64,000 bases of DNA from Neptunomonas sp. (lineage in GTDB: Bacteria > Pseudomonadota > Gammaproteobacteria > Pseudomonadales > Balneatricaceae): contig NZ_JADGEV010000011.1 of the NCBI RefSeq assembly GCF_016744175.1, forward strand, positions 1-64,000, written 5' to 3'. A model generated the notes under the pieces. The model did no database searches. It was not told the origin of the DNA and saw nothing but the letters and a program-made list of their open reading frames with translations. How positions within the stretch are numbered: the first letter of the stretch is position 1; every line of letters begins with the position of its first letter. The translations under genes were made by a program, and so were the position numbers. Below are positions 1-11,395 of this stretch, piece by piece.

Positions 1-264
1 TGTAAAACCTAGATTTCGCTTCATATTGCTCTTTAAAATCATCTATTAGAGGTCATTACATTTCCTTGTATTAGTTGATCTTCTATCCATGAAGATTGTA
101 TTCATATCATTATAGAGTTCAAAAACTGTACAAAATCTAAACACATTAATAAATATGAGTATAGGTCAAAAAGCGGATGTAGCCATTTTTACACGCAAGT
201 AAAAAAGCGAGAGGATAGAGAGGGCAACAATCCTTGTCATAATTCCATATTAATCAATGGTTGG
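1..264. other. AT-rich non-coding left edge
   Basis: No convincing gene is visible on either strand. The stretch lies downstream of fkpB on the minus strand. In many gammaproteobacteria ispH follows fkpB directly, but no ispH sequence is present here. A 24-codon minus-strand frame (166-240) is too short and unremarkable to call. No clear terminator hairpin with a U-tract was found. Confidence 0.6.
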
Positions 265-696
265 TTATGCAGCGACTTCTAGTATCTGCACTTCAAATTC
301 TAAGTTTTTCCCTGCTAACGGGTGATTAAAGTCAACACTAACATTTTTATCGTCAAATGCCATAACAACACCAGGCAATTCCCCACTAGCATCTTGAAAG
401 CCTATTACTAAACCGACTTCTAAATCAATACCTGAAAAGCTTTCGAGCCCCACTTTTTGAATGTTACTCGGGTTAGGCATTCCGAACCCGTGTTCAGGTG
501 TTATCTGGAAAGTTTGGCGGTCACCTACTTTCAAACCAAAAATAGCTGCTTCAAATCCTGCAAGCATGTTGCCGTCACCAACAGTAAACGTAACGGGCTG
601 ATTAGCGAAGTTGCTATCAACAACATCACCATTATCTAAACGAATTTCAAAATGCAAAGTGATCGTTTTTTCAGGCCCTATGACACTATCACTCAT
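265..696 (-). CDS. fkpB: FKBP-type peptidyl-prolyl cis-trans isomerase (SlpA/FkpB)
   Basis: A 143-residue small FKBP of the SlyD/SlpA group, a cytoplasmic prolyl isomerase and chaperone. The N-terminal half has the FKBP pattern (VTFTVGDG, GFEAAIFGLKVGD, then PEHGFG), followed by an insert-in-flap domain and a C-terminal DFNHPLAGKNLEFEVQI strand typical of SlyD-like proteins. It lacks the histidine-rich metal-binding tail of SlyD, which favours FkpB. I chose the ATG at 696. A TTG 12 bases upstream is in frame but sits inside the Shine-Dalgarno sequence (TTGGAG), so it is unlikely to be the start. It is the last gene of the ribF-ileS-lspA-fkpB group, 32 bases after lspA, the usual neighbour. 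Confidence 0.93.
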   Translation of the reverse strand: MSDSVIGPEKTITLHFEIRLDNGDVVDSNFANQPVTFTVGDGNMLAGFEAAIFGLKVGDRQTFQITPEHGFGMPNPSNIQKVGLESFSGIDLEVGLVIGFQDASGELPGVVMAFDDKNVSVDFNHPLAGKNLEFEVQILEVAA

Positions 697-728
697 GATT
701 TTCTCCAAATCTCATATTAGTGAAGATG

Positions 729-1235
729 TCACGCATCTTCATTTTGCTTTTCTAAAAACAGCATGTCGATAATCATAATAGCGGCGCCAAGCGTAATCGC
801 GCTATCAGCTAAATTGAACGCAGGGAAAAAGTAGGATTGATAATAAACAGAGATAAAATCCACGACATAGCCCAAAAGTATTCGGTCATGTAAATTACCT
901 AAAGCGCCCCCGAGAATTAACGCAAGCCCCATACATAGGCACCACTGCTGCTTATCAGTGCGTTTAAGCCATACGGCTAATACCCCGCTAATGACAATAG
1001 CAATAACAACAAACAACCATCGTTGCCAGCCACTAGCATCTGATAAAAAGCTAAAAGCAGCACCTCGATTGTAAAGTAGCGTCATATCCAAACTGGAAAA
1101 CAGCGTAACTGGGACGCCGTAATCCAACCATTCCTGAGCAAAGTTCTTACTAAGCAGGTCTGCAGCTAACACAAACACCGTTAGCCACAACCATTTTAGC
1201 GAACCCAAACTTTTTCCTTTCTGCAATTCTGTCAT
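729..1235 (-). CDS. lspA: Lipoprotein signal peptidase (signal peptidase II)
   Basis: An inner-membrane aspartic protease that cleaves the signal peptide from diacylglyceryl-prolipoproteins, the step after Lgt (also encoded in this window). The 168-residue length is normal. Four hydrophobic segments are visible. The conserved blocks NRGAAFSFL (about 56-64), GNLHDR (113-118), VVDF (124-127) and FNLADSAI (140-147) are intact, so by family knowledge the catalytic aspartates are D126 and D144. The start lies 6 bases after the ileS stop, so the two are almost certainly co-transcribed, as in most gammaproteobacteria. Confidence 0.97.
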   Translation of the reverse strand: MTELQKGKSLGSLKWLWLTVFVLAADLLSKNFAQEWLDYGVPVTLFSSLDMTLLYNRGAAFSFLSDASGWQRWLFVVIAIVISGVLAVWLKRTDKQQWCLCMGLALILGGALGNLHDRILLGYVVDFISVYYQSYFFPAFNLADSAITLGAAIMIIDMLFLEKQNEDA

Positions 1236-1241
1236 TATATT

Positions 1242-4073
1242 TTAAGCAAACTGGCGTGCTTCACCCTCACCATAAACGTTTTCAACGCAGCGATTACATA
1301 ATGCCGGGTGCTCTGCATGAGCACCAACATCCTCTCGGTGATGCCAACAGCGCTCACATTTAACATGTTCAGATGCTTTTAACGCCACTTTCATACCTTC
1401 CAGCTCCGTGTCACGAGCATCTTTTGCATCAGACAACGGTTTTAAAGCCGCTTCCGAAGTAATCAACACGAAGCGTAGCTCTGATCCCAATCGTTCAAGG
1501 TCAGTCATAATACTGTCACTAACGTACAGTGTTGCTTCGGTAGATAAGGAAGCTTTCACTAACTTTTCGTTACGAGCCTCCTCCAACACTTTATTCACAG
1601 CACTTTTAACTTCAAAAATACGAGCCCAATACTCACGGTCAAAAGCAACTTCTGCATCGAGTTCAAACAGCCCTTCATACCACGTTTCGAAGAAGATGCT
1701 TTCACTCTTATCTTTACCCGGTAATGCAGCATAAATCTCTTCAGACGTGAAGCTGAGGATGGGGGCAATCCAACGAGTGATAGCTTGTGCAATGTGGTAC
1801 AACGCCGTCTGACAAGAGTGGCGCACCAAACTGTCTGCTTTAGTGGTGTATTGGCGATCCTTGATAATATCTAAGTAAAAACCACCCAGCTCTTGCACAC
1901 AGAAGTGATGTACTTGTTGATATACGTCTAAAAAACGATAACTTGCATAAGATTCTTTCACCTTTTCTTGCAAACGTGCTGTCGCATCAACAGCCCAACG
2001 ATCCAATGCCAACATATCCTTCGGTGCTACTAAGTCAGTAACAGGATCAAAACCATTGAGGTTTGCTAACAAGAAACGTGAAGTATTACGAATACGGCGA
2101 TATGAATCAGCTGTGCGCTGCAGAATCTGCTTAGAAACAGCCATCTCACCCGAATAATCAGTAGACGCGACCCATAAACGCAAAATATCAGCACCTAGAG
2201 TGCCAGTAACTTCTTGCGGAGCAACCGTATTACCTAAAGATTTAGACATCTTGTAACCCTTCTCATCTACGGTAAAACCGTGTGTAAGAAGTTCTTTATA
2301 AGGCGCATGCCCGTCAATTGCACAACCGGTCAACAGTGATGAGTGAAACCACCCTCGATGCTGATCCGAGCCTTCTAAGTAAAGATCAGCACGCGGGCCT
2401 TGGTCATGCCCCATAGGGTGAGAACCACGCATAACATGCCAATGCGTTGTTCCTGAATCAAACCACACGTCTAATGTGTCTGTTACTTTTTCGTACTGAC
2501 CTGCTTCGTCACCCAATAGCTCCGTTGCATCGAGTTTAAACCAAGCTTCAATCCCTTCTTTCTCAACACGTAATGCAACTTTTTCCATCAAAGCAACAGT
2601 GTTTTGATGCAGTTCACCCGTCTCTTTATGCAAGAAGAACGGAATCGGCACGCCCCAGTTACGTTGGCGTGAGATACACCAATCAGGACGGTTAGCAATC
2701 ATGCTATGTAAGCGAGGTTTACCCCAAGCAGGAACAAACTGAGTCTGCTCAATGGCCTCTATTGCGCTTTCACGTAATGTTGCTCCAGAGTTAGCCTGCT
2801 TATCCATACCAACAAACCATTGTGCTGTAGCACGATATATAAGCGGCGTTTTATGGCGCCAGCAATGCATATAACTATGGGTAATGGTTTTATGGGTTAG
2901 CAAACGCTGATTTTCACGTAACTTTTCAACAATTTTAGGGTTAGCAGCCCAAATAGACAGTCCACCAAAATCGGCCAAGTCATCAATATAAACACCATCA
3001 GCTTTTACTAAGCTGAGGATTTGCTCAAACGCCATCCCATAACTACGGCAAGTGACAAAGTCGTCTACACCATAAGCGGGTGATGAATGCACAATACCTG
3101 TACCGGCATCGAGTGCGACATAGTCAGCCAAATAAATCGGAGATTCACGATCATATAACGGATGCTGAAATGCAATATGCTCTAACGCAACGCCTGTTGC
3201 TTTGGCAGCAATACTACCCTGTAGCTCATAACGCTCTAAGCAGCTATCAACCAGTTCTGCTGCTAGCAATAGATAGCGGTCACCTGTATCTACCAAAGCG
3301 TAATCAAATTCAGGATGAACATTCATCGCTTGGTTAGCAGGGATAGTCCATGGCGTTGTTGTCCAGATAACCGAAAATGCAGGTTTATCCAAAGCAGCCA
3401 GCCCAAAAGCGGCAGCCAATTTTTCAGTATCTTTACATTCAAAGGCGACATCAATTGCGGAAGATTTTTTGTCTGCATATTCAACTTCAGCCTCAGCCAA
3501 TGCCGAACCGCAGTCAAAACACCAGTTAACCGGCTTCAGGCCTTTAAAAACGTATCCACCTTCAACCATTTTTCCTAATGCACGAATTTCACCGGCCTCA
3601 TTAGCAAAATCCATGGTTTTATAAGGGTTTGCCCAATCACCAAATACACCAAGGCGAATGAAGTCGTCTTTCTGACCCTCAATCTGCTCATGGGCATAGC
3701 TACGGCATAACTCACGAGTCTTATCAGATCCCATGTTTTTACCGTGAGTGACCTCAACTTTATGCTCGATAGGCAAGCCATGACAATCCCATCCAGGGAC
3801 ATAAGGTGCATCAAAGCCATCCAATGTTTTGGATTTAATAATAATATCTTTTAATACTTTGTTTACTGCATGCCCTAAATGAATATTACCATTTGCGTAT
3901 GGAGGGCCATCATGCAGAATAAACTTGGGACGACCTGCATTAATTTCGCGAATTCGCTGATATAAACCCATTTCTTGCCATTTTTTCAGCATATCAGGTT
4001 CACGCTTAGCCAGATTGCCTCGCATTGGGAATTCCGTATCCGGCAGATTCAGTGTCGCTTTATAGTCGGTCAT
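1242..4073 (-). CDS. ileS: Isoleucyl-tRNA synthetase
   Basis: Charges tRNA-Ile in the cytoplasm (class I aminoacyl-tRNA synthetase), 943 residues, the usual length of the bacterial type. The HIGH signature is HLGH at 65-68 after PPYANGNI, and KMSKSLGN is seen in the second half. The C-terminal zinc-binding region has CERCWHH and CNRC cysteine pairs. The editing domain between the two signatures is full length, with the WTTTPWT motif. The upstream gene ribF ends 15 bases before the start and lspA begins 6 bases after the stop, which indicates a ribF-ileS-lspA operon. No sign of the eukaryote-like mupirocin-resistant type. Confidence 0.98.
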   Translation of the reverse strand: MTDYKATLNLPDTEFPMRGNLAKREPDMLKKWQEMGLYQRIREINAGRPKFILHDGPPYANGNIHLGHAVNKVLKDIIIKSKTLDGFDAPYVPGWDCHGLPIEHKVEVTHGKNMGSDKTRELCRSYAHEQIEGQKDDFIRLGVFGDWANPYKTMDFANEAGEIRALGKMVEGGYVFKGLKPVNWCFDCGSALAEAEVEYADKKSSAIDVAFECKDTEKLAAAFGLAALDKPAFSVIWTTTPWTIPANQAMNVHPEFDYALVDTGDRYLLLAAELVDSCLERYELQGSIAAKATGVALEHIAFQHPLYDRESPIYLADYVALDAGTGIVHSSPAYGVDDFVTCRSYGMAFEQILSLVKADGVYIDDLADFGGLSIWAANPKIVEKLRENQRLLTHKTITHSYMHCWRHKTPLIYRATAQWFVGMDKQANSGATLRESAIEAIEQTQFVPAWGKPRLHSMIANRPDWCISRQRNWGVPIPFFLHKETGELHQNTVALMEKVALRVEKEGIEAWFKLDATELLGDEAGQYEKVTDTLDVWFDSGTTHWHVMRGSHPMGHDQGPRADLYLEGSDQHRGWFHSSLLTGCAIDGHAPYKELLTHGFTVDEKGYKMSKSLGNTVAPQEVTGTLGADILRLWVASTDYSGEMAVSKQILQRTADSYRRIRNTSRFLLANLNGFDPVTDLVAPKDMLALDRWAVDATARLQEKVKESYASYRFLDVYQQVHHFCVQELGGFYLDIIKDRQYTTKADSLVRHSCQTALYHIAQAITRWIAPILSFTSEEIYAALPGKDKSESIFFETWYEGLFELDAEVAFDREYWARIFEVKSAVNKVLEEARNEKLVKASLSTEATLYVSDSIMTDLERLGSELRFVLITSEAALKPLSDAKDARDTELEGMKVALKASEHVKCERCWHHREDVGAHAEHPALCNRCVENVYGEGEARQFA

Positions 4074-4088
4074 CGCTTTTATTCCAGA

Positions 4089-5021
4089 TCATTTAGATTG
4101 AGCAAAGTAAGTTTGCGCAACCTCTATATCATTAAAAATTTGTTCACGAAGCTGTTCCAGCCCGTCAAACTTCTGCTCTTTTCTTAGGAAAGTCTCAAAT
4201 TCAACACTGAGTAACTGCCCGTATAAGTCTTCATCAAAATCTAGTAAATGAACTTCTAAAACTGGTTGAGTACCATTAACTGTTGGACGCATGCCTATAT
4301 TACAAACACCCTGCCCCAAGAGTTGATCACCACGGTACACGGTGACAGCATAAACACCTCGTAGTGGCGCAATGAAGCGATGCATACGGATGTTTGCAGT
4401 GGGCACCCCTAATTGACGGGCCAACTTTTGGCCATGCATAACACGCCCAGCAATACGATATCGACGCCCAAGCAAACGCCCCGCTAGGTCAAAATCATTT
4501 TGCTCAAGTACCTTTCTCACACGCGTGCTGCTGACCCTTTCTCCCGCAACCGTGAACGTATCAGTATTCGCAACACTAAACCCATATTGCTGCCCTACGG
4601 CTTCCAGCATCTGGTAATCACCTGAGCGGTCGCAACCAAACCTAAAATCATCGCCTACCACAAAATACTTTACATCAAGCCCTTTAAGCAGCAAGTTTTG
4701 AACAAATTCAGCTGCTGTCATCTGTTGTAATTGAGCATTAAACGTAAGGCACAAAACTCTATCTATACCCTGAGCTTGCAGCAGACGGACTTTCTCACCA
4801 AATCGAGTTAATCTTGATGGAATACTTTCACCACCAAAGAATTCTCGGGGCTGCGGCTCAAAAATAATGACTGTGGTCGGCAGTCCCAATTCCAAGGCTT
4901 TTGACTTCACTTGCTCCAATACACACACATGTCCAAGATGGACACTATCGAAGTTACCGATAGTCGCCACACATCCACGGTGTTTTTGACGTAAGTTATG
5001 CAACCCTCGAATCAATTCCAT
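4089..5021 (-). CDS. ribF: Bifunctional riboflavin kinase / FAD synthetase
   Basis: Makes FMN from riboflavin and then FAD, using ATP in both steps. The N-terminal adenylyltransferase domain carries TIGNFDSVHLGH (20-31), the nucleotide-binding motif of FAD synthetases, and SSTRVRKVLE near residue 165. The C-terminal riboflavin kinase domain has the GVPTANIRM motif (PTAN, metal/ATP binding) and the VYRGD and FDEDLYG blocks. At 310 residues it is of normal size. The start codon is ATG with a GGAA sequence 4 bases upstream. It heads the group ending in fkpB. Confidence 0.97.
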   Translation of the reverse strand: MELIRGLHNLRQKHRGCVATIGNFDSVHLGHVCVLEQVKSKALELGLPTTVIIFEPQPREFFGGESIPSRLTRFGEKVRLLQAQGIDRVLCLTFNAQLQQMTAAEFVQNLLLKGLDVKYFVVGDDFRFGCDRSGDYQMLEAVGQQYGFSVANTDTFTVAGERVSSTRVRKVLEQNDFDLAGRLLGRRYRIAGRVMHGQKLARQLGVPTANIRMHRFIAPLRGVYAVTVYRGDQLLGQGVCNIGMRPTVNGTQPVLEVHLLDFDEDLYGQLLSVEFETFLRKEQKFDGLEQLREQIFNDIEVAQTYFAQSK

Positions 5022-5053
5022 CGAATTCCATACTGCCTAAATAAAAACGCAGA

Positions 5054-5059
5054 ATTATA
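5054..5059 (-). promoter_or_regulatory. Candidate -10 box upstream of ribF
   Basis: A perfect TATAAT on the minus strand, 33 bases before the ribF start, in the 74-base ribF-murJ gap. No convincing -35 hexamer lies 16-18 bases upstream, so this is a weak call. It would drive ribF-ileS-lspA-fkpB. Confidence 0.35.
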
Positions 5060-5095
5060 GCTCACTTAGTATACAACGAGTACTGCAAATTCGAA

Positions 5096-6661
5096 TTAGG
5101 CGCGAATATGCTGCAATCTCAACCCCGCAAGCAGCAATACACCAAAATACGCGACAGCACCCGCAACTACCACAAGTAACATAGACTTAACGCGCGCCCA
5201 CACATCCCCACTCATCCACACATCAACAGGTGGACTAAGCCATACAATGACGACAGATAACACGATCAAAGCCAAGAACAGCCTTACCAACAACACACCC
5301 CATCCAGACTGCCACACAAAAACCTTCTCTCGCACTAACCCTCTCAATAACAGACCCGCATTCAAAAAGGCAGATAACGCCGTTGCCACGGCCAAGCCCA
5401 CATGATGGAAATGCCAAATCAGTAACAAATTAAAAGCCATATTAGCGACCATCGCCTGAACCGCAATTTTTACTGGTGTTTTCATATCTTGTCGCGAGAA
5501 ATAACCGGGAGCTAACACCTTAATTAACATAAACGCCAGCAGCCCACAGGCATATGCCTGCAAACTCATTGCTGACATAGATACATCTCTCTCAGTCAGC
5601 GCACCATACTTAAATAAAGTAATGATTAGCGGCTCAGCCAGCAAAATAAGTGCAAGGGCAGAGGGCAAAGCGATCAATAGAATCATTCGCACCGCCCAAT
5701 CTAAGGTGCGAGAAAACTCTTGCGCAGACCCACTTGCATGCTTCCTGGCGAGGCTTGGCAAAATAACCGTGGATATAGCGATGCCAAACACACCCAATGG
5801 CAGCTCAGTCAGACGATCAGAGTAATATAACCACGAAACACTTCCTGTCTGCAGAAAAGACGCCAGCACGGTATCAAGCAGCAAATTGATCTGCGCTACT
5901 GAAACACCAAACATTGCCGGAAGCATTAGCTTGAGAATGCGCTGAACACCCTCATCCCGCCAACCGAATACAGGCTTTGGCAGCAGCTTTAGGTGCATCA
6001 AAAAAGGGAACTGAAAAATAAGTTGCACCACACCAGCAATCAACACTCCCCATGCAAGTGCCACAATAGGCTCATCAAACATAGGGCTAAGGAAAATAGC
6101 AGAACCTATCAAACAGATATTTAACAACACTGGCGTAAAAGCAGGGACCGCAAAGCGACTGTACGTATTTAAAATAGCACCGGCAAAGGCCGTCAGCGAT
6201 ATCAGCAGCAAATAGGGAAATGTAATTCGCAGCATGTCAGACGCCAGCTCAAACTTGTGCGTGTTATCCATATAAAAACCAGGAGCAAACAACGCAGTCA
6301 ACACTGGCGCAGCCAAAACAGCGAACACAGTAATCACCAGTAGAACAAGGCCTAATGTACCCGCTACTCTATCTACTAAGCGCTTTACTTCACCATGATC
6401 ATTTCGGGTTTGGTACTCAGACAGTACGGGAACAAAAGCTTGCGAAAAAGCACCCTCGGCAAACAAACGCCGTAGAAAGTTAGGAATTTTAAATGCTACA
6501 AAAAATGCATCCGCACTCCCGCTGGCACCAAAATAGTTTGCAATAACAACATCTCTCACCAGTCCCAGCACACGAGAAAGCATAGTCATCATGCCGACTA
6601 TTCCGCTCGAGCGCAGCAACCCACCACGGGACTTTTTCTCTTCTGCCGCACCTTTACTCAC
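5096..6661 (-). CDS. murJ: Lipid II flippase MurJ
   Basis: An inner-membrane protein of the MOP exporter superfamily that moves lipid II across the membrane for peptidoglycan synthesis. 521 residues with many hydrophobic segments (about 14 expected). Family blocks are visible: SRVLGLVRDVVIANYFG near the N-terminus, FKIPNFLRRLFAEGAFSQAF (about 57-76) and the LYYSDRLTELPLGVFGIA block in the middle. The start is GTG with AAGGG upstream. It is divergent from rpsT, with which it shares a 166-base intergenic region. The murJ-ribF-ileS-lspA neighbourhood is common in Pseudomonas-like genomes. Confidence 0.97.
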   Translation of the reverse strand: MSKGAAEEKKSRGGLLRSSGIVGMMTMLSRVLGLVRDVVIANYFGASGSADAFFVAFKIPNFLRRLFAEGAFSQAFVPVLSEYQTRNDHGEVKRLVDRVAGTLGLVLLVITVFAVLAAPVLTALFAPGFYMDNTHKFELASDMLRITFPYLLLISLTAFAGAILNTYSRFAVPAFTPVLLNICLIGSAIFLSPMFDEPIVALAWGVLIAGVVQLIFQFPFLMHLKLLPKPVFGWRDEGVQRILKLMLPAMFGVSVAQINLLLDTVLASFLQTGSVSWLYYSDRLTELPLGVFGIAISTVILPSLARKHASGSAQEFSRTLDWAVRMILLIALPSALALILLAEPLIITLFKYGALTERDVSMSAMSLQAYACGLLAFMLIKVLAPGYFSRQDMKTPVKIAVQAMVANMAFNLLLIWHFHHVGLAVATALSAFLNAGLLLRGLVREKVFVWQSGWGVLLVRLFLALIVLSVVIVWLSPPVDVWMSGDVWARVKSMLLVVVAGAVAYFGVLLLAGLRLQHIRA

Positions 6662-6733
6662 AAATTTCCCTTACAAGTGATACTCTATATGCAACGCATC
6701 TTATCGATTTTAGAATAAACTTGCTTGTTTTTA

Positions 6734-6762
6734 TTGACAACAGGCTCAGAAATATGAATAAT
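6734..6762 (+). promoter_or_regulatory. rpsT promoter
   Basis: A perfect -35 TTGACA (6734-6739), a 17-base spacer, and AATAAT (6757-6762, five of six consensus bases). It lies 65 bases upstream of the rpsT start and is one of the best sigma-70 matches in the window. Confidence 0.75.
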
Positions 6763-6827
6763 CTTGCGTCTCAAATTCTGGTGATTTTACCAGATGGATA
6801 CTAACCCTACTTGTAAGGAGCCGGATT

Positions 6828-7091
6828 ATGGCTAACTCCGCAGGATCCCGTAAACGCGCTCGCCAGTCGGAGAAACGTCGTCAGCATAATGCTAGCCTCC
6901 GCTCCATGGTTCGAACGTACATTAAGAAAGTTTTCACTGCTATCGCTAGTGGAGACAAAGCTGCTGCAAACGAAGCATTAAAAGTTGCACAGCCACTCAT
7001 GGACTCTTCTGTGAACAAAGGCATTTTTGAGAAAAACAAAGTTGCCCGCAGTAAAAGCCGCATGAACACACGCATCAAAGCAATGGCTTAA
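6828..7091 (+). CDS. rpsT: 30S ribosomal protein S20
   Basis: An 87-residue basic protein of the 30S subunit that binds 16S rRNA early in assembly. The N-terminus (MANSAGSRKRARQSEKRRQHN) and the C-terminal KNKVARSKSRMNTRIKAM are typical of S20. The start is ATG with the strong Shine-Dalgarno AAGGAGCC. It is monocistronic: a promoter lies upstream and an intrinsic terminator immediately downstream. In E. coli S20 represses its own translation; no specific site was identified here. Confidence 0.98.
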   Translation: MANSAGSRKRARQSEKRRQHNASLRSMVRTYIKKVFTAIASGDKAAANEALKVAQPLMDSSVNKGIFEKNKVARSKSRMNTRIKAMA

Positions 7092-7105
7092 TAAGCACTG
7101 CTTTT

Positions 7106-7133
7106 AAAAAAACCGGCTTTTGCCGGTTTTTTT
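7106..7133. terminator. Bidirectional intrinsic terminator rpsT/proB
   Basis: A perfect hairpin with arms A7-CCGGC and GCCGG-T7 around a TTTT loop. It lies between the convergent genes rpsT (stop 7091) and proB (stop 7153) and can serve both strands because A and T runs flank the GC stem symmetrically. Confidence 0.88.
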
Positions 7134-7152
7134 ATATCTAAATATTACAATT

Positions 7153-8277
7153 TCAAGCCAATACCAAATTATCTCTGTGCACTAATTCTTCTTCACTTAT
7201 ATAACCCAATGTCGCCGAGATCATCGAGCTTGGCCTACCAACTATTTTACGAGCATCTGCAGCCCCATAATTAACCAAGCCTCGCGCCACAATTCGACCA
7301 GCCTCATCGGCGATCAACACCATCTCCCCACGCGTAAATTCGCCCGATAGCTCTTTAACACCAGCAGGCAACAAACTCTTACCCCGCTCAGTCAAAGCCA
7401 ACACAGCACCAGCATCCAGCACCAAAGTACCTCTTGCCTGCAAATGCCCAGCCAACCACTGCTTCCTCGCCGCCATAGGGCTACGATCAGGCACCAAGAG
7501 CGTTCCCAGCACCTCCCCCTTCTTCAAACGCAACAAGACGTCGTCTTCACGACCGCTAGCAATAAGAGTTACGGCACCAGAACGAGCAGCGAGCTTCGCA
7601 GCCCGTACCTTCGTCGCCATACCACCTTGACCCAACTTTCCACCACTACCTGCAACCGCTATCAAAGCCTCATCTTCAGCACGCGCCTGAGAAATCAACT
7701 CAGCCTGCGGGTTAGAACGAGGATCAGCTGTATACAATCCATGCTGGTCCGTAAGCAAAACAACACCGTCTGCCTCAATCAAATTCGCAACTAATGCAGC
7801 CAAGGTGTCATTATCACCAAACCTAATCTCATCAGTTACAACCGTGTCATTTTCATTCACGACTGGCACAACACCCATCTCAAGCAGAGTCTTAAGAGCC
7901 GCACGGGCATTTAAATAGCGATTTCGATTAGTCAGGTCATCGTGAGTCAGCAAAATTTGAGCGGTATGCGTACCATGGCGTTGAAAATTTGCTTCATATG
8001 CCTGCACCAGCCCCATCTGCCCAACCGCAGCCGCTGCCTGCAAACGATTAAGCTCTTTAGGCCGCACATTCCAACCGAGCCTCGTCATCCCCTCAGCAAC
8101 AGCGCCAGAAGAAACCAAAACAACCTCAACACCCTGCTGCTTCAAGGCAGCCAACTGGTCTACCCAACGACTAATCGCCGCCTCATCCAACCCCTGACCA
8201 TCATTAGTCAATAGAGCGCTGCCAATCTTAACAACCCAGCGCCGCGCTTTTCGCAACTTATCTCGACTTGCAGCCAC
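7153..8277 (-). CDS. proB: Glutamate 5-kinase
   Basis: The first committed step of proline synthesis, ATP-dependent phosphorylation of glutamate, in the cytoplasm. 374 residues with an amino-acid kinase domain ([11 protein letters not shown] at about 14-24, SSGAVAEG, and VVNENDTV with [12 protein letters not shown]) and a C-terminal PUA domain (about 280-370). The length matches the family. The start is GTG with GAGGT upstream. It lies 21 bases downstream of obgE; the obgE-proB pair is widespread in gammaproteobacteria. proA is not in this window. Confidence 0.97.
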   Translation of the reverse strand: MAASRDKLRKARRWVVKIGSALLTNDGQGLDEAAISRWVDQLAALKQQGVEVVLVSSGAVAEGMTRLGWNVRPKELNRLQAAAAVGQMGLVQAYEANFQRHGTHTAQILLTHDDLTNRNRYLNARAALKTLLEMGVVPVVNENDTVVTDEIRFGDNDTLAALVANLIEADGVVLLTDQHGLYTADPRSNPQAELISQARAEDEALIAVAGSGGKLGQGGMATKVRAAKLAARSGAVTLIASGREDDVLLRLKKGEVLGTLLVPDRSPMAARKQWLAGHLQARGTLVLDAGAVLALTERGKSLLPAGVKELSGEFTRGEMVLIADEAGRIVARGLVNYGAADARKIVGRPSSMISATLGYISEEELVHRDNLVLA

Positions 8278-8298
8278 AATTACCTCTTCGCGCTAAAT

Positions 8299-9507
<1,209 letters not shown>

Positions 9508-9560
9508 CTATCTCCCAAGAACAACTCCGCCTTAGCATAGCGCGTGGACTGCTCATAAAC

Positions 9561-9590
9561 AAAAAAAGCCCCGCTGAGCGGAGCTTTTTT
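9561..9590 (-). terminator. Intrinsic terminator after rpmA
   Basis: On the minus strand an A-rich arm plus GCTCCGC, loop TCA, GCGGGGC and a T-run, with one G-T wobble. It sits between the rpmA stop (9609) and obgE (start 9504). It should end or attenuate the rplU-rpmA transcript before obgE. Confidence 0.8.
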
Positions 9591-9608
9591 CAGCAACAAA
9601 GCCAGTTT

Positions 9609-9866
9609 TTACGCTGGAACGATGCTGACGTATTTACGGTTTTTTGCGCCTTTAACTTCGAATTTTACCACGCCGTCTGCTTTAGCAAACAAAGTGTGAT
9701 CTTTTCCGAGGCCTACATCAGTACCTGCATGAAAATGCGTACCGCGCTGACGAACAATAATATTACCTGCGACCACGACCTGCCCACCAAAACGCTTAAC
9801 ACCTAAACGCTTGGATTGTGAATCGCGACCATTTCGAGTAGAACCACCCGCTTTCTTATGAGCCAT
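9609..9866 (-). CDS. rpmA: 50S ribosomal protein L27
   Basis: 85 residues, basic, starting [20 protein letters not shown], the conserved N-terminus that reaches the peptidyl-transferase centre. The body ([34 protein letters not shown]) is standard L27. There is no N-terminal pro-extension of the Firmicutes type. It lies 23 bases after rplU, giving an rplU-rpmA operon. Confidence 0.98.
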   Translation of the reverse strand: MAHKKAGGSTRNGRDSQSKRLGVKRFGGQVVVAGNIIVRQRGTHFHAGTDVGLGKDHTLFAKADGVVKFEVKGAKNRKYVSIVPA

Positions 9867-9889
9867 TTTCTATCTCCCGACAACTCAGC

Positions 9890-10201
9890 TTATGCGCTGA
9901 TTCCAGTGATTTTTACTTCAGTAAACCACTGACGGTGGCCCTGACGAGTCATGCTGTGCTTACGACGACGGAACTTGATAATTGACACTTTTGCGCCACG
10001 ACCATTACCGATCACTTCAGCAGTAACTTTTGCGCCTTCGACAGTTGGCAAGCCAACCTTAACGTCATCGCCATTACCAACCATCAAAACACGATCAAAT
10101 TCAATACTAGAACCTGCTTCAGCTGTCAGTTTCTCCAGCTTAAGGGTATGTCCTTCTTGTACTCGGTATTGCTTTCCACCGCTTACGATTACTGCAAACA
10201 T
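9890..10201 (-). CDS. rplU: 50S ribosomal protein L21
   Basis: 103 residues starting [14 protein letters not shown], which aligns with the start of known L21 proteins. It contains [20 protein letters not shown], the rRNA-binding region. I placed the start at the ATG at 10201. A TTG at 10213 is in frame but forms part of the Shine-Dalgarno sequence (TTGGAGAAAGAA), so it is not a credible start. It is transcribed with rpmA from the promoter at 10304-10332 and is divergent from ispB, as in most gammaproteobacteria. Confidence 0.97.
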   Translation of the reverse strand: MFAVIVSGGKQYRVQEGHTLKLEKLTAEAGSSIEFDRVLMVGNGDDVKVGLPTVEGAKVTAEVIGNGRGAKVSIIKFRRRKHSMTRQGHRQWFTEVKITGISA

Positions 10202-10303
10202 TTCTTTCTCCAATTTACGCTTATCCGGCTACTAAAACGAAACCTACTTCTAATGGCGAACCCATATGGTAGGGAGCTAAGTTGGATAAGCTCAGGGCGC
10301 GAG

Positions 10304-10332
10304 ATTTTAAAGCAATCAACCCAATAACTCAA
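10304..10332 (-). promoter_or_regulatory. rplU-rpmA promoter
   Basis: Minus-strand TTGAGT (10327-10332), a 17-base spacer and TAAAAT (10304-10309), followed by the GC-rich discriminator CTCGCGCCC. That discriminator type is typical of stringently controlled ribosomal promoters. The inferred transcript leader is about 95 bases. Confidence 0.65.
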
Positions 10333-10426
10333 GCAATTTGCTCACAACACCGTCAATTCTTGACACTCTGCTCGCCAACACCTAGCATGCGCGCTAATGT
10401 CCAAATCAATATTATAAAGTTGTCGC

Positions 10427-11395
10427 ATGCAACCACATCAATTAAATTCACTCATAGAGCCACAATTCAAGTCCGTAAATGACTATATAATCAATCATTT
10501 AGGATCCAACGTTCCCCTAGTCGAAAAGATTGGCCATTACATTGTTGAGAGCGGTGGAAAACGCCTGCGCCCTTTACTAGTCCTGCTCGCTGCTAATGCC
10601 TGCAACTACAGCGGCAAACACCACATTTCACTCTCTGCTGTCATTGAATTCATCCACACAGCAACACTTCTACATGATGACGTTGTAGATAATTCCGATC
10701 TTCGCCGCGGAAAAGATACTGCTAATGCGAAATGGGGAAATGCACCTAGCGTCTTAGTAGGCGATTTTTTATACTCTCGCGCTTTTCAGATCATGGTAGA
10801 AATTGGCAATATGGACATAATGAAAGTTATATCCAACGCCACCAATGTCATAGCTGAAGGAGAAGTACTTCAGCTATTAAATTGTCGCAACCCCGACACA
10901 TCCGAAGAAGCCTATATGCAGGTCATTATCGGAAAAACAGCCATGCTTTTTGAAGCAGCAACTGAAGTAGGCGCCATTTTAGCTAACGCACCCAAAGAGC
11001 AGCAAGAAGCACTGCGAGATTATGGCAGACATCTAGGCATTGCTTTTCAGCTTATCGACGATGTAATGGACTACCTCTCCAGCGCGGAAGAAATGGGCAA
11101 AAATGTCGGGGACGATTTGGCCGAGGGGAAACCTACACTACCGCTCATTCAAGCAATGAAAGTCGTTAACGATGACGAGCGCCAACTAATCCGCCAAACT
11201 ATCCGCAAAGGCGGACTTGAAGATCTCGAGCCTATATTAGCGCTAGTAAAAAGCTCAGGCGCCATCGAATACACACAACAAAGCGCATTAAAACAAGCAG
11301 ACCTTGCCATAGATGCCCTATCAGCACTACCTGACTCTTCGTTCAAAGAAACCCTTACTTTACTTGCTCATATTGCAGTACACAGAAACACCTAA
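10427..11395 (+). CDS. ispB: Octaprenyl-diphosphate synthase
   Basis: A trans-polyprenyl diphosphate synthase that builds the side chain of ubiquinone from isopentenyl diphosphate. 322 residues. Both aspartate-rich metal-binding motifs are present: DDVVD at 84-88 and DDVMD at 211-215, together with GGKRLRP (43-49) and LRRGKDT. The ATG at 10427 gives the usual N-terminus; the Shine-Dalgarno sequence is weak. The divergent ispB/rplU arrangement is standard. The chain length (C40 or C45) cannot be read from the sequence with confidence. Confidence 0.95.
   Translation: MQPHQLNSLIEPQFKSVNDYIINHLGSNVPLVEKIGHYIVESGGKRLRPLLVLLAANACNYSGKHHISLSAVIEFIHTATLLHDDVVDNSDLRRGKDTANAKWGNAPSVLVGDFLYSRAFQIMVEIGNMDIMKVISNATNVIAEGEVLQLLNCRNPDTSEEAYMQVIIGKTAMLFEAATEVGAILANAPKEQQEALRDYGRHLGIAFQLIDDVMDYLSSAEEMGKNVGDDLAEGKPTLPLIQAMKVVNDDERQLIRQTIRKGGLEDLEPILALVKSSGAIEYTQQSALKQADLAIDALSALPDSSFKETLTLLAHIAVHRNT

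Noticed and set aside
166..240. 24-codon minus-strand frame with a hydrophobic start, downstream of fkpB
   Set aside because: Too short, no family resemblance, and AT-rich context; a chance frame is likely.
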